A stretch of DNA of 64,000 nucleotides, from NCBI GenBank assembly GCA_902780525.1, contig CACZFL010000001.1:62001-126000 (forward strand). The letters run 5' to 3'. The number at the start of each line of letters is the position of its first letter. The first letter of the stretch is position 1. Origin of the DNA: an uncultured bacterium (GTDB lineage Bacteria > Cyanobacteriota > Vampirovibrionia > Gastranaerophilales > Gastranaerophilaceae). The notes beneath the pieces were generated by a model, which saw nothing but the letters and a program-made list of their open reading frames with translations, was not told where the DNA came from and did no database searches. Below, piece after piece: positions 1 through 9,037 of this stretch. The translations under genes and the position numbers were made by a program.

Positions 1-252
1 CAGATTATGAACAAACTCTGCTACATAGAAGCCTGTATTGATTTTGCTGATGTACCGTCAGGTTCAAAAGAAATAATCCACACATTGAAAGAAAAATTCC
101 ATATCGCTCAAAACCACGAAACAAATACTGATAACGTGTATAGCAGCGTTGATGACGTTTTGTTACAAACTTCCAATGAAAATATGGAATACGAAACCGT
201 AGTACACAAGGCTTTTAGCGAAGAGCCAAAAGAGGAGCAGCAGAATGGGTAA
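1..252 (+). CDS. Unrecognised protein ahead of gmk, possibly cut by left edge
   Basis: I do not recognise a family. The reading frame is open to the left edge (two sense codons precede the first ATG at 7), so this is either the 3' part of a longer gene or a complete 81-residue protein. It is hydrophilic, with an acidic, glutamine-rich tail ending KEEQQNG. Its stop codon (250-252) lies inside the gmk start region, giving an 8-base overlap, and the GAGGAG ribosome site of gmk sits in its last codons, so the two are probably translationally coupled. yicC and remA often precede gmk in bacteria, but the visible residues match neither. Confidence 0.5.
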   Translation, partial: QIMNKLCYIEACIDFADVPSGSKEIIHTLKEKFHIAQNHETNTDNVYSSVDDVLLQTSNENMEYETVVHKAFSEEPKEEQQNG

Positions 253-790
253 ATTATTTGTAATATCAGGTTCATCAGGAGTCGGTAAAGGCACTGTAAT
301 AAACGAATTTCTGCGCAGACATCCTAAGTTCAGACTCTCAATTTCTTGCACAACACGAGGAATGCGTGATGGTGAAGAATACGGAATTAATTATTTCTTT
401 CTTTCAAAAGAAGAGTTTAAAAACTGCATTGAAAATAATGAGTTTCTTGAATGGGCAGAATTTTCCGGGAATTATTACGGCACAAAAAAAGAATTTGTTG
501 ATGAATGCCTTGCGAAAGGTGAAAATCTGATTTTAGAAATTGACACAAAAGGCGCTCTGAACGTAAAGAAAATTATGCCTGAAGCTACGCTGATATTTAT
601 TGCTCCGCCATCGATTGAGGAGCTTGAAGCTCGCCTCAGAGGAAGACACACGGAAACGGAAGAGGCAATCCAAAAACGTCTCGCATCAATAAAATCAGAG
701 ATAGAAAATTCAAAAAAATATGATTACGTAGTCGTAAATGATACCGTTGAAAATGCAGTCAAACGGATTGAAGAAATAACGGAAGCTTAA
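245..790 (+). CDS. gmk: Guanylate kinase
   Basis: Phosphorylates GMP to GDP with ATP in cytosolic purine nucleotide synthesis. The 181 residues are close to the usual length for the family. The P-loop GSSGVGKG is at residues 9-16. It is followed by the GMP-binding segment (SCTTRGMRDGEEYGINYFF) and the lid region with RLRGRHTE. The ATG at 245 overlaps the upstream gene by 8 bases and has a GAGGAG ribosome site about 8 bases before it. The gene ends 4 bases from the 3' end of the convergent uvrA, so the two transcripts must meet here. Function is secure from the motifs. Confidence 0.96.
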   Translation: MGKLFVISGSSGVGKGTVINEFLRRHPKFRLSISCTTRGMRDGEEYGINYFFLSKEEFKNCIENNEFLEWAEFSGNYYGTKKEFVDECLAKGENLILEIDTKGALNVKKIMPEATLIFIAPPSIEELEARLRGRHTETEEAIQKRLASIKSEIENSKKYDYVVVNDTVENAVKRIEEITEA

Positions 791-794
791 CCAT

Positions 795-3623
795 TTATTT
801 ATCCTTAAAATACTGTTTTAGATACTGCCCCGTATATGATTTTGGATTTTTTGAAACCTCTTTCGGAGTTCCGCATGCAACAACTTCTCCGCCGGCTTCA
901 CCGCCTTCCGGTCCGAGGTCGATTACATAATCTGCAATCTTAATTAAGTCCAAATTATGTTCAATGATTAAAATAGTATTTCCGTTATCCGCAAGCTGCT
1001 GGATAATTTTAATCAGCTTATCCAAATCATACCAGTGCAGACCTGTTGTCGGTTCATCAAGAAGGTAAAGCGTTTTTCCTGTTGCACGTTTATTGAGTTC
1101 GGAAGCAAGTTTAATTCTTTGAGCCTCACCGCCCGAAAGGGTTGTTGCGCTCTGTCCGAGTTTAATATAATCCAGACCGACATCATTTAGGGTTTTGAGT
1201 TTGTTTGCTATCTGCGGAATGTTTTCAAAGAACTCATAAGCCTCTTTTACACTCATCTCTAATACATCAGATATTGTTTTGCCTTTATACTTAACTTCAA
1301 GAGTTTCGTTATTGTATCTTTTACCTTTACAAACATCACATTTGACATAAACATCAGAAAGGAAATTCATTTCAATTTTAAGCAAACCGTCACCCTGGCA
1401 GGCTTCACATCTTCCGCCTTTTACGTTAAAACTAAACCGTCCGGGCTTATACCCCCTCATTTTTGCCTCATTAGTTTTTGCATAGAGTTCACGAATAGGC
1501 GTAAATACATCCGTATAGGTCGCAGGGTTTGACCTTGGTGTTCTGCCGATTGGCGACTGGTCAATATCAATAATCTTATCAAGGTTTTCAAAACCTAAAA
1601 TCTCATCAACTCCCTGAGGTTTAGGTTTATTTTTACGCAGCTTGTGCACAGCATACTCGTAAATCAGGTCCTGCATAAGAGTTGATTTACCTGAACCTGA
1701 AACACCGGTCAGTACAACAATTTTACCCAGCGGAATATCAATATCAATATTTTTTAAATTATTCCTGAAGGCATTTCGCACCTGAAGGAAAGCTCCATTT
1801 CCTTCTCTCGTTTTCTTAGGAACAGGAATATTCCATTCACCTGACAGATACTTACCCGTAATGGAGTTTTCTGAGTTAATAATATCATTAACACCTCCCT
1901 GAGCAATTACGGTACCGCCATTTACCCCTGCTTTCGGACCTATATCTACAATATAATCAGCATTTCTTATTGTATCTTCATCATGTTCTACAACAATAAG
2001 TGAGTTGCCCATATTTCTGAGTTTTAACAGTGTCTTTATAAGCCTGTCATTATCTCTCTGGTGGAGACCGATTGATGGTTCGTCAAGAACATACAACACA
2101 CCTGAAAGACCGCTTCCTATCTGAGTTGCAAGTCTTATTCTCTGAGCTTCGCCGCCTGACAAAGTTCCTGAAGCCCGTGCAAGATTAAGATAACTCAAAC
2201 CGACATCACAGAGAAATTTAAGCCTTGCCCGAAGCTCATCAATTATCTGTTTACCGATTTTCATCTGAAAATCAGAAAGAGTTACATAAAGGTCAGATAC
2301 AAACTCCAACGCTTTATCTATCGGCATAAGGCAAAACTCATGAATATTAATCCCGTTAATTTTTACTGCAAGCGGGAATGGTTTGAGCCTTGCGCCGCCG
2401 CACTCTTCACACGGGGTTGTAACCATATATTTTTCAATTTCCGCTTTCCAGTATTCGCTTTCAATATTATAATGCTTCATCAAAAACGGGATCACGCCGA
2501 CAAATTTCTGCAGGTTATTTCTGTACCTGTGCGAACCAAACTCCCTTATTCTCATAGGAATTCTGTCTTCTGAACCGTATAAAATTATATTTTGATGTTC
2601 CGGTGGCATATCTTTAAACGGAATATCGTAATCCATCCTGTATGCAACCCTAACAGCAGCCAAAACATCATCATAATAAGATGTTGCAGATTTACTCCAG
2701 GGATATATAGCCCCTTCATTTATTGATTTACTCTTATCTGGAACAACCAAATCAGGGTCAATTTTAAAATCAACTCCCAAGCCGTCACACTTCGGACAAG
2801 CCCCGTATGGAGCATTAAACGAGAATATTCTCGGAGTCAGTTCTTCAAAACTCAGACTACAATCGGGGCAGGCAAGCTTCTCGCTGTATATAATTTCCTC
2901 CTGTCCAACGACATCTATATTTGTAACACCATCTGCTTTTTTTAAGGCTATCTGAACTGAGTCTGCTATTCTTGATTTGGCTTCAGATTTCACCACAACA
3001 CGGTCAATTACAACAGAAATTATATGCGCTTTGGTTTTCGCTAATTTTATTTCATCTTCATCGAGATTAAAAATCTCACCATCAACCTTAACCCTTACAA
3101 ATCCTTCCTGACGCAACTCCTCAAACAAAGATGCAAATTCACCTTTTTTACCTTTAACAATCGGAGCAAGAATCTGGATTTTAGTTCCTTCAGGAAGTTT
3201 TAAAATGCTTCCCACAATCTCATCAATAGTCTGAGGTTTAATAGGTTTTCCGCACTTAGGACAAAACGGAGTACCTATTCTTGCATACAAAAGTCTTAAA
3301 TAATCATATATTTCCGTGACCGTTCCGACAGTTGAACGCGGATTATTACTTGTAGATTTCTGGTCAATAGAGATTGCAGGCGTAAGTCCGTCAATATAAT
3401 CGACATCGGGCTTGTCCATCTGTCCCAGAAATTGGCGTGCATAAGTAGAAAGGCTTTCAATATATCTTCTCTGACCTTCCGCAAAAATAGTGTCAAACGC
3501 AAGCGAACTTTTACCCGAACCTGAAACCCCCGTAAAAACAACCAATTCATTTTTCGGAATCTCAAGTGATACATTTCTGAGGTTATGTTCCCTCGCTCCC
3601 TTTATAGTAATTTTGTCTGTCAT
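795..3623 (-). CDS. uvrA: Excinuclease ABC subunit A (UvrA)
   Basis: Damage-recognition ATPase of nucleotide excision repair, acting with UvrB and UvrC. At 942 residues it is the normal UvrA length. Two ABC modules are visible: Walker [10 protein letters not shown] near residue 32 and GVSGSGKST in the second half. Each has an LSGGEAQRI signature. CxxC zinc modules are present (CPKCGKP, CPDC...[16 protein letters not shown]...CDVCKG). The ATG at 3623 has no ribosome site. Instead a TATAAT ends exactly 6 bases upstream, so the mRNA is probably leaderless. The gene stands alone, convergent with gmk and 35 bases downstream of the spoIID-like gene. Confidence 0.97.
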   Translation of the reverse strand: MTDKITIKGAREHNLRNVSLEIPKNELVVFTGVSGSGKSSLAFDTIFAEGQRRYIESLSTYARQFLGQMDKPDVDYIDGLTPAISIDQKSTSNNPRSTVGTVTEIYDYLRLLYARIGTPFCPKCGKPIKPQTIDEIVGSILKLPEGTKIQILAPIVKGKKGEFASLFEELRQEGFVRVKVDGEIFNLDEDEIKLAKTKAHIISVVIDRVVVKSEAKSRIADSVQIALKKADGVTNIDVVGQEEIIYSEKLACPDCSLSFEELTPRIFSFNAPYGACPKCDGLGVDFKIDPDLVVPDKSKSINEGAIYPWSKSATSYYDDVLAAVRVAYRMDYDIPFKDMPPEHQNIILYGSEDRIPMRIREFGSHRYRNNLQKFVGVIPFLMKHYNIESEYWKAEIEKYMVTTPCEECGGARLKPFPLAVKINGINIHEFCLMPIDKALEFVSDLYVTLSDFQMKIGKQIIDELRARLKFLCDVGLSYLNLARASGTLSGGEAQRIRLATQIGSGLSGVLYVLDEPSIGLHQRDNDRLIKTLLKLRNMGNSLIVVEHDEDTIRNADYIVDIGPKAGVNGGTVIAQGGVNDIINSENSITGKYLSGEWNIPVPKKTREGNGAFLQVRNAFRNNLKNIDIDIPLGKIVVLTGVSGSGKSTLMQDLIYEYAVHKLRKNKPKPQGVDEILGFENLDKIIDIDQSPIGRTPRSNPATYTDVFTPIRELYAKTNEAKMRGYKPGRFSFNVKGGRCEACQGDGLLKIEMNFLSDVYVKCDVCKGKRYNNETLEVKYKGKTISDVLEMSVKEAYEFFENIPQIANKLKTLNDVGLDYIKLGQSATTLSGGEAQRIKLASELNKRATGKTLYLLDEPTTGLHWYDLDKLIKIIQQLADNGNTILIIEHNLDLIKIADYVIDLGPEGGEAGGEVVACGTPKEVSKNPKSYTGQYLKQYFKDK

Positions 3624-3629
3624 AAAAAT

Positions 3630-3635
3630 ATTATA
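3630..3635 (-). promoter_or_regulatory. -10 element for leaderless uvrA
   Basis: On the minus strand TATAAT (preceded by TGTAA) is followed by ATTTTT and then the uvrA ATG. A start site 6-7 bases past the hexamer would fall on the ATG itself. There is no Shine-Dalgarno sequence. Confidence 0.6.
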
Positions 3636-3658
3636 TTACAGTATAAAATAAAATTGTA

Positions 3659-4525
3659 TTAATCTTTTAATCTTGCAAATTTTGTATTAGCGTAAAAATA
3701 TTTCAGAATCTGATACCCATTGTACCCTCTTTTAGCAAGGTTATTTGCGCCATACTGACTCATGCCTACACCATGTCCGTTTTTTTTAATCCCGTCATCA
3801 AACGAAGGAACAGATTTTATAAACGGCAAATCCGTCAGCCAAACCTGACTGGCTGTTCTTGTCTGACCGCCTGCCGATGCGGAGTAATAAGCAGGAACAA
3901 TTTTTCCCTGGCATACAAGAACTATTCCTTCTGTTTCACTCACTGCCTGATTTGTTCTCACTGTTTCTGCCGAAGCTCCGCCATAAGCCTGATCTTCAGG
4001 AGTATCTTTTAAATCATATCCGTATTTACCCCTTTTGCCCATATTCGCAAGAGCATAACTTCTCGCTGCAATTGCCTGTGCCTTATGCGCTTCTATTTCC
4101 CAACCCGAAGGCATTTCGGAAGGAACAACTCCCTGTATATAATCTTCAAGAGGTAAATCATTCATTACAGTTAAAGAGCCGCCATCATTTATAACCTTAA
4201 AATGACCTCTGTACCACTTACGCTTAACACTTACAAAACCATCTTCTTCAGGTTTTATAACAATTTGATTTGTTTTTATTTTTCTGTACTGACCGTCTAT
4301 TTTTATAGCAATCATATCATGTTTGTAGGGTTTAAGCTCATATCCTTTCATCTTATCCATAACATAGAGAAGTTTGTTTGTTCTAACATCAATTATTTCA
4401 GCAGAAGTTGAGGCACCAATAAATGTTCTGCCAACATGAGTCTGTAGCCCGATTTTTATGGCATAACAAGGCATTGCCATAAAAATATATATAAACAGTA
4501 AAATGAATACTCTTCTCATCCCCAT
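3659..4525 (-). CDS. SpoIID/LytB-domain protein, probable secreted peptidoglycan lytic enzyme or modifier
   Basis: Belongs to the SpoIID/LytB (Stage II sporulation D) family. In spore formers SpoIID is a lytic transglycosylase acting on denuded glycan; in non-sporulating bacteria the family is linked to cell-wall remodelling and separation. An N-terminal hydrophobic signal (RRVFILLFIYIFMAMPCYA) predicts export. The family core is clear: LEDYIQGVVPSEMPSGW, KAQAIAARSYALANM, YYSASAGGQT and the C-terminal HGVGMSQYGAN. A GTG at 4540 could add five residues, but TATAAT spans 4532-4537, so that extension would be promoter. I prefer ATG 4525, which lies exactly 6 bases past the hexamer. No sporulation genes are nearby. 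Confidence 0.88.
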   Translation of the reverse strand: MGMRRVFILLFIYIFMAMPCYAIKIGLQTHVGRTFIGASTSAEIIDVRTNKLLYVMDKMKGYELKPYKHDMIAIKIDGQYRKIKTNQIVIKPEEDGFVSVKRKWYRGHFKVINDGGSLTVMNDLPLEDYIQGVVPSEMPSGWEIEAHKAQAIAARSYALANMGKRGKYGYDLKDTPEDQAYGGASAETVRTNQAVSETEGIVLVCQGKIVPAYYSASAGGQTRTASQVWLTDLPFIKSVPSFDDGIKKNGHGVGMSQYGANNLAKRGYNGYQILKYFYANTKFARLKD

Positions 4526-4531
4526 AAGAGT

Positions 4532-4537
4532 ATTATA
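4532..4537 (-). promoter_or_regulatory. -10 element for leaderless spoIID-like gene
   Basis: On the minus strand TATAAT is followed by ACTCTT and then ATG (4525). There is no ribosome-binding site between them. Confidence 0.55.
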
Positions 4538-4548
4538 CACTAAAAACT

Positions 4549-5625
4549 TTAAACATTTTCATCTTCATTTTTCGGTTCAATAGCCTGGGGTTTTGTTTTA
4601 ATACTTATGAAACTCAGAACAAGCATGATTATTATAAGAACTGCAATATAAAGAAAATAATTCCCTAAAGTTCCGGTAAAATATGTAGCAATAGCTCCGC
4701 CACCTATGGCACAAAGAGTTAAGACAGCAACTGTTTTCTTTTGAGATAAACCTGCGTTAAGAAGCTTGTGGTGAATATGTTCCGCATCAGCAACAAAAGG
4801 TGATTTCCCTTTAAGAATTCTTCTTATACTTGAAAAAGTTATATCAATAATCGGTACAGCCAAAACAAGGAACGGAAGTAATACAGCCAACGCAGCACCC
4901 TTCATGACACCCGCTATAGATAAAGTCGCAAGCAAAAATCCTGAAAACAGAGCACCTGAATCACCCATAAATATTTTTGCAGGATTAAAATTGTAAGTTA
5001 AGAATGCGAGCATAGAGCCGGCAAGAATAAACGCAATTAAAGCCGTTACCGAAGGATTAGGACTCATTGCCGCAGCTATCAGAGCAAGTGTTATTGAGCT
5101 TACCGTAATAACGGAGCCTGCAAGTCCGTCAACTCCGTCAATAAAATTAACAGCGTTCGAGATTCCAGCTATCCACAAAACAGTTATCGGGTATGAAAGA
5201 AGTCCAAGTTTTAGCGGTTCGCCGCCAAAAGGATTGAAAATCGTATCAATCTGCACACCCAAAAGATAAACTATTGTTGCAATTGTAAGCTGTATAAATA
5301 ACTTAAATTTTGCATTAAGATTATAAACATCATCTACCAGCCCCAGCAAAAACATCAGCGAACCACCGAGAAGGATTCCTGAAAGCAGGCTTCCGTATGG
5401 ATAATAGCTTAACAGAACCAGCACAAAGAATGTCAGCATTGCGCTTATCCAAATTGCAACACCACCCAGTCTTGAAACGGGAGTCTTATGAATTTTTCTT
5501 TCGTTAGGCAAATCCACCAGTCCTTCTCGCTGAGAAAACTCTATTACCATAGGCACAACAAAAACACCTATCAGATAAGATATAAAAGCTCCTATTATAT
5601 GTGCATGTGTTAGTTTGATTATCAT
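4549..5625 (-). CDS. wecA: Undecaprenyl-phosphate GlcNAc-1-phosphate transferase (WecA/TagO/MraY family)
   Basis: Integral membrane enzyme that loads a sugar-1-phosphate onto undecaprenyl phosphate, the first step of O-antigen, capsule or other surface polysaccharide synthesis. The 358 residues hold about ten or eleven hydrophobic helices. Family motifs in order: DLPNERKIHKTPVSRLGG near residue 38, LGLVDDVYNLNAKFK (metal-binding Asp pair), NAVNFIDGVDGLAG, FMGDSGALFSGF, and the C-terminal HIHH carbohydrate-recognition motif after FVADAE. HIHH favours WecA/TagO over MraY, because MraY has a different loop and normally sits in the mur cluster. The sugar substrate cannot be read from sequence. 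Confidence 0.9.
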   Translation of the reverse strand: MIIKLTHAHIIGAFISYLIGVFVVPMVIEFSQREGLVDLPNERKIHKTPVSRLGGVAIWISAMLTFFVLVLLSYYPYGSLLSGILLGGSLMFLLGLVDDVYNLNAKFKLFIQLTIATIVYLLGVQIDTIFNPFGGEPLKLGLLSYPITVLWIAGISNAVNFIDGVDGLAGSVITVSSITLALIAAAMSPNPSVTALIAFILAGSMLAFLTYNFNPAKIFMGDSGALFSGFLLATLSIAGVMKGAALAVLLPFLVLAVPIIDITFSSIRRILKGKSPFVADAEHIHHKLLNAGLSQKKTVAVLTLCAIGGGAIATYFTGTLGNYFLYIAVLIIIMLVLSFISIKTKPQAIEPKNEDENV

Positions 5626-5666
5626 TTTTTAAATCCGTTTACTACTAACATATTTTATTACAAACA

Positions 5667-5703
5667 AAAAAAGAGAGAAATTAAAATTATTTCTCTCTTT
5701 TTT
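5667..5703 (-). terminator. Rho-independent terminator after glyA
   Basis: Perfect 15-bp inverted repeat (arms 5667-5681 and 5689-5703, 7-base loop). Its outer part is A/T, so it ends in a U-run on either strand. It lies just past the glyA stop and before wecA. Confidence 0.8.
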
Positions 5704-5729
5704 ATAACCTGTGTTTTATATATTTACCA

Positions 5730-6965
5730 CTAGTACAGCGGATACTTTTTGCAAAGCTTAAGAGAATCTTGTCTTAAAGAATCTAAAACTGCGTCATTAT
5801 CAGAATTTTTGATAGCTTCCGCAATGATTCTTGCAACTTCCTTCATATCGTCTTCTTTAAATCCTCTTGTTGTCATAGCTGCAGCACCAAGTCTGATACC
5901 TGATGTTACAAACGGACTTTGCGGGTCGTTCGGAACAGTGTTTTTATTTGCAGTGATACCGACTCTTTCAAGGACATTTGCCATATCTTTACCGGTTTTA
6001 CCTGTTTTTCTGAGGTCAAGCGTCATAAGATGGTTTTCTGTCATACCGCCAACAATATCAAGACCGTTTTCAAGCAGTCCTTGAGCCATAGCCTTAGCGT
6101 TTGCAACAACTTGTTTTGCGTATTCTTTAAATGAAGGTTGAAGTGCTTCTTTCAAAGCAACCGCTTTACCTGCAATAATGTGTTCTAAAGGTCCGCCCTG
6201 AATACCCGGGAATACAGCTTTATCAATTGCTGCAGCGTATTCTTCGTCACACATAATTATACCGCCTCTCGGACCTCTCAGAGTTTTATGTGTTGTTGTT
6301 GTAACAATCTGAGCATAACCCGCAGGAGAAGGATGAACACCGCCTGCTATAAGACCTGCAATATGAGCAATGTCAGCCATCAAAATTGCGCCAACTTCGT
6401 CAGCAATTTCTCTGAAGCGTTTAAAATCAATAACTTTAGAGTAGTTACTTGCACCGCAGATTATAAGTTTCGGTTTGCACTCAAGAGCCAATTCTCTTAC
6501 ATTATCGTAATCAATACATCCGTTACTGTCGATACCATACTGAGTTACATTAAAATACATTCCTGAAAAATTAACCGGTGATCCGTGGCTTAAATGCCCG
6601 CCGTTTGATAAGTCCATGCTCAATACACTGTCGCCCGGTTTAAGAAGCGCAAAAAACACCGCCATATTCGCCTGAGCGCCGGAATGAGGCTGAACATTTG
6701 CGTGATCCATATGAAAAAGTTCACACGCTCTTTTTTGTGCAAGTTCTTCAATCTTATCAATAACTTCACACCCGTTGTAATAACGTTTGTGCGGTTTACC
6801 TTCTGCATACTTATTTGTTAAAACACTTCCGCAAGCCTGCATAACAGCACGTGAAGTAAAGTTTTCACTCGCAATAAGTTCTATTGTATTCTGTTGTCTT
6901 TCAAGCTCTTCATCAATATAAGATGCAACCTCATTATCAATCTCTCTTACTTTGTTTAAATCCAT
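5730..6965 (-). CDS. glyA: Serine hydroxymethyltransferase
   Basis: PLP enzyme that interconverts serine and glycine while charging tetrahydrofolate with a one-carbon unit. Recognised by [23 protein letters not shown], the [14 protein letters not shown] segment, [12 protein letters not shown], and the PLP-lysine motif [14 protein letters not shown]. An ATG at 6980 is in frame, but GGGAGG (6971-6976) lies between it and the ATG at 6965. The ribosome site therefore fixes the start at 6965, giving 411 residues. A promoter with TTTACT, 17 bases, TATAAT is just upstream, and a strong terminator follows, so the gene is probably monocistronic. Confidence 0.97.
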   Translation of the reverse strand: MDLNKVREIDNEVASYIDEELERQQNTIELIASENFTSRAVMQACGSVLTNKYAEGKPHKRYYNGCEVIDKIEELAQKRACELFHMDHANVQPHSGAQANMAVFFALLKPGDSVLSMDLSNGGHLSHGSPVNFSGMYFNVTQYGIDSNGCIDYDNVRELALECKPKLIICGASNYSKVIDFKRFREIADEVGAILMADIAHIAGLIAGGVHPSPAGYAQIVTTTTHKTLRGPRGGIIMCDEEYAAAIDKAVFPGIQGGPLEHIIAGKAVALKEALQPSFKEYAKQVVANAKAMAQGLLENGLDIVGGMTENHLMTLDLRKTGKTGKDMANVLERVGITANKNTVPNDPQSPFVTSGIRLGAAAMTTRGFKEDDMKEVARIIAEAIKNSDNDAVLDSLRQDSLKLCKKYPLY

Positions 6966-6991
6966 ATTTTCCTCCCTCATAACTATATTCC

Positions 6992-7051
6992 ATTATATTT
7001 TATATTACCTACTAAGTAAATTTTTGTTACATAATGATAACTTAGTAACAA
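6992..7051 (-). promoter_or_regulatory. glyA promoter with upstream inverted repeat
   Basis: On the minus strand TTTACT (7015-7020), a 17-base spacer and TATAAT (6992-6997) precede glyA. Just upstream an inverted repeat TTGTTAC / GTAACAA (7024-7030 and 7045-7051, 14 bases between) lies between glyA and the divergent gene at 7095. It could be a regulator site for either gene. Confidence 0.5.
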
Positions 7052-7094
7052 TTTTTATTTTTACCTGTTTTTAGAACTGTATAAGGAATAGAAA

Positions 7095-8306
7095 ATGAAA
7101 ATTCAGGCAATATCAAACAAATTTTACAATCACAATACCATTAGACACAATGAAGCAGAAAAGAATTCAAAAAATAGTACATCTCCTCTTGTTTCATACC
7201 CCGCTAACTACTATACAACATCGTTCAAGGGACTAAACCTTACCAAAATGTACGACGAATACAACTGGTATATTAAACATGACAATATACCTGCCATCAA
7301 GTCTTTTTTAAAAATAACTGCTCCAAAAGAAGAAATGGATGCATTTTTAACACACATTCTGAATACAAAAGACAGAAGTTACGAATTTATTGAAAGTATT
7401 ACATCTCTTCCCAGAGAAAACGTGGCTATATTCAAACAACTTATTGAAAAAGTCGGTCAAAACTCAAAAAACACAATGCCTTTCATGTACGACAGCCCTT
7501 ATAATCAGGCTTACACAAACTATATTAAAGAAAAATATGACCACAGTTGTGTTATTGACCTTCTGAAAATTAGACCTGACTGGAGTGAAGATGTATTAAT
7601 AAAAAAATACCAAAGTAAATTCGGAAATACTGATTTTAAAATCGGTAAAATTCCAAAACACATTCCAAAAGAACATTTAGAAAAAATCCTGCCGTACATT
7701 AAATCCAAAGCCGATATTGGTGTTAAAAAAAGAAAAAATATAGAAGATTTGGTTATCGACGGAAGAACTTATCAATTCCTTTACTTCACGGAAGGAAAAT
7801 CAAGCAAAAATGTATTCAGAGTAATAATACCTGCACTTTCTAAAAAATACATAATTAAATTCGACGACCCGGCTAAACGAAGTCTGGACAGTGAGTTCTC
7901 AATCGGAACCTTAGCTAAAATTGACGGATATTTAACTCTAAACGGCAGCAGAAATAGTGCTCCTCTGTGTTATTATGACCATCAAAATAATTTCTCTATA
8001 TACAAGTACATTGAACATTCTCACGTAGATGAACCCACAAATGACCTGAATATCATAAAAAAACACTTACCTGATTTTAAAGCACTGGGGTTGGATTACA
8101 ACGACACGGTAGGATATAAAAACTTATTCAAGCTAAATAAAGACTCAATTGATACTTACAGATATATGGACGGATTTGATGAGGCTTTGAATAAGAATGA
8201 ATGGATATCTGTTGATAACGACCACGTTACTTACAACAACTGTCTGCAACCTGCAGTTAGCGGTTATCACAAAACACTGCCTAACGCAATGGGAATGTTT
8301 TTCTAG
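7095..8306 (+). CDS. FKG-signature protein of unknown function, possible degenerate kinase-like C-terminal fold
   Basis: No family recognised. The 403-residue protein begins MKIQAI and carries TTSFKG near residue 45 after a serine/asparagine-rich stretch. The same kind of N-terminus occurs on several other proteins in this window. The first half is helical. The second half has features loosely like a protein- or small-molecule-kinase fold: a beta-strand lysine in KKYIIKFD, a hinge-like stretch around NNFSIYKYIEH, then LGLDYNDT and ISVDNDHV. Canonical HRD and DFG motifs are missing, so this is only a suggestion. A ribosome site (AGGAA) precedes ATG 7095. It is divergent from glyA. Confidence 0.75.
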   Translation: MKIQAISNKFYNHNTIRHNEAEKNSKNSTSPLVSYPANYYTTSFKGLNLTKMYDEYNWYIKHDNIPAIKSFLKITAPKEEMDAFLTHILNTKDRSYEFIESITSLPRENVAIFKQLIEKVGQNSKNTMPFMYDSPYNQAYTNYIKEKYDHSCVIDLLKIRPDWSEDVLIKKYQSKFGNTDFKIGKIPKHIPKEHLEKILPYIKSKADIGVKKRKNIEDLVIDGRTYQFLYFTEGKSSKNVFRVIIPALSKKYIIKFDDPAKRSLDSEFSIGTLAKIDGYLTLNGSRNSAPLCYYDHQNNFSIYKYIEHSHVDEPTNDLNIIKKHLPDFKALGLDYNDTVGYKNLFKLNKDSIDTYRYMDGFDEALNKNEWISVDNDHVTYNNCLQPAVSGYHKTLPNAMGMFF

Positions 8307-8332
8307 GGGTTAATAAAAATACACAAAAAGCA

Positions 8333-8965
8333 TTAGCCTGTTTTATCAACAAGCTCTTCTTTCCACTTTATAAACCATTCTACTAAAGGTTTGACTTCAC
8401 CAAACTCTATCCCGAAAATTTTGGCATTTTTTTCATTAATTAATGTGGAATAATCAAGATTATACGCCATTACATCCGGTGATAATTCCGTATTCCCGGA
8501 TTTTTGCTTTGAGACTTTATTCTGAACTTTATCTATCACACCTGAATAGTTCAATCCTTCATACGCACAAAAAGGAATATTAAGTTCTTTTTCTTCACGG
8601 TTAACAAATGTCAAAAGTCCGAATATCCTGCAAATAAGTCCTCTGTTATCATATACGGAACATTCATTATTTATAAGAAATGGGCAATCATATAAAAATT
8701 TTTCCTGCGGATTTTCACAATTATGTTTTTGTTTTTCTATAATAATTTTGTCAACATTGCCCAGCACCTGTTGTTGAATATCCGGTGCAAGTGCAAGCAA
8801 ACCCTGATATATATGTTCAAATTCTATGCGTGAATATGGGAACCTTGCCTGTCTGCAGCATTTTGCACATCCTTTTTTACAACATATATAAGTCTTTTGA
8901 GCTTCAAAAATTTGTTGTATTTTTACGTTTATATAATCTAGGTATATAAGATAGTTTTTTAGCAT
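8333..8965 (-). CDS. YkgJ-family cysteine-cluster protein
   Basis: Contains the YkgJ-type cysteine cluster (putative zinc- or iron-chelating domain): CCKKGCAKCCRQ near residue 28, then CPFLINNECSVYDNRGLICRIFG around residues 105-130. The family is widespread but its function is not settled; metal binding is inferred from the cysteines. I chose ATG 8965 over the TTG at 8971 because TAAAAT with an upstream TGG ends exactly 6 bases before the ATG, implying a leaderless message. It sits between the 7095 gene (convergent) and clpC (same strand) with no operon partner. Confidence 0.82.
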   Translation of the reverse strand: MLKNYLIYLDYINVKIQQIFEAQKTYICCKKGCAKCCRQARFPYSRIEFEHIYQGLLALAPDIQQQVLGNVDKIIIEKQKHNCENPQEKFLYDCPFLINNECSVYDNRGLICRIFGLLTFVNREEKELNIPFCAYEGLNYSGVIDKVQNKVSKQKSGNTELSPDVMAYNLDYSTLINEKNAKIFGIEFGEVKPLVEWFIKWKEELVDKTG

Positions 8966-8971
8966 AAGCAA

Positions 8972-8980
8972 ATTTTACCA
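8972..8980 (-). promoter_or_regulatory. Extended -10 for leaderless ykgJ-like gene
   Basis: On the minus strand TGG-TAAAAT is followed by TTGCTT and then ATG (8965). No ribosome-binding site is present. Confidence 0.55.
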
Positions 8981-9037
8981 TAAAATGGCGGGCAGATATA
9001 TAATTAACACCTGCCCGCTCAAACTACTAAATATATT

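Noticed and set aside
4202-4411. Antisense frames opposite the spoIID-like gene and similar frames opposite uvrA, clpC, cheA and murE
   Set aside because: They lie wholly within well-supported genes on the other strand and lack ribosome sites or recognisable domains.
6966-6980. Upstream in-frame ATG of glyA at 6980 as the true start
   Set aside because: The GGGAGG ribosome site for ATG 6965 lies between the two and would be coding.
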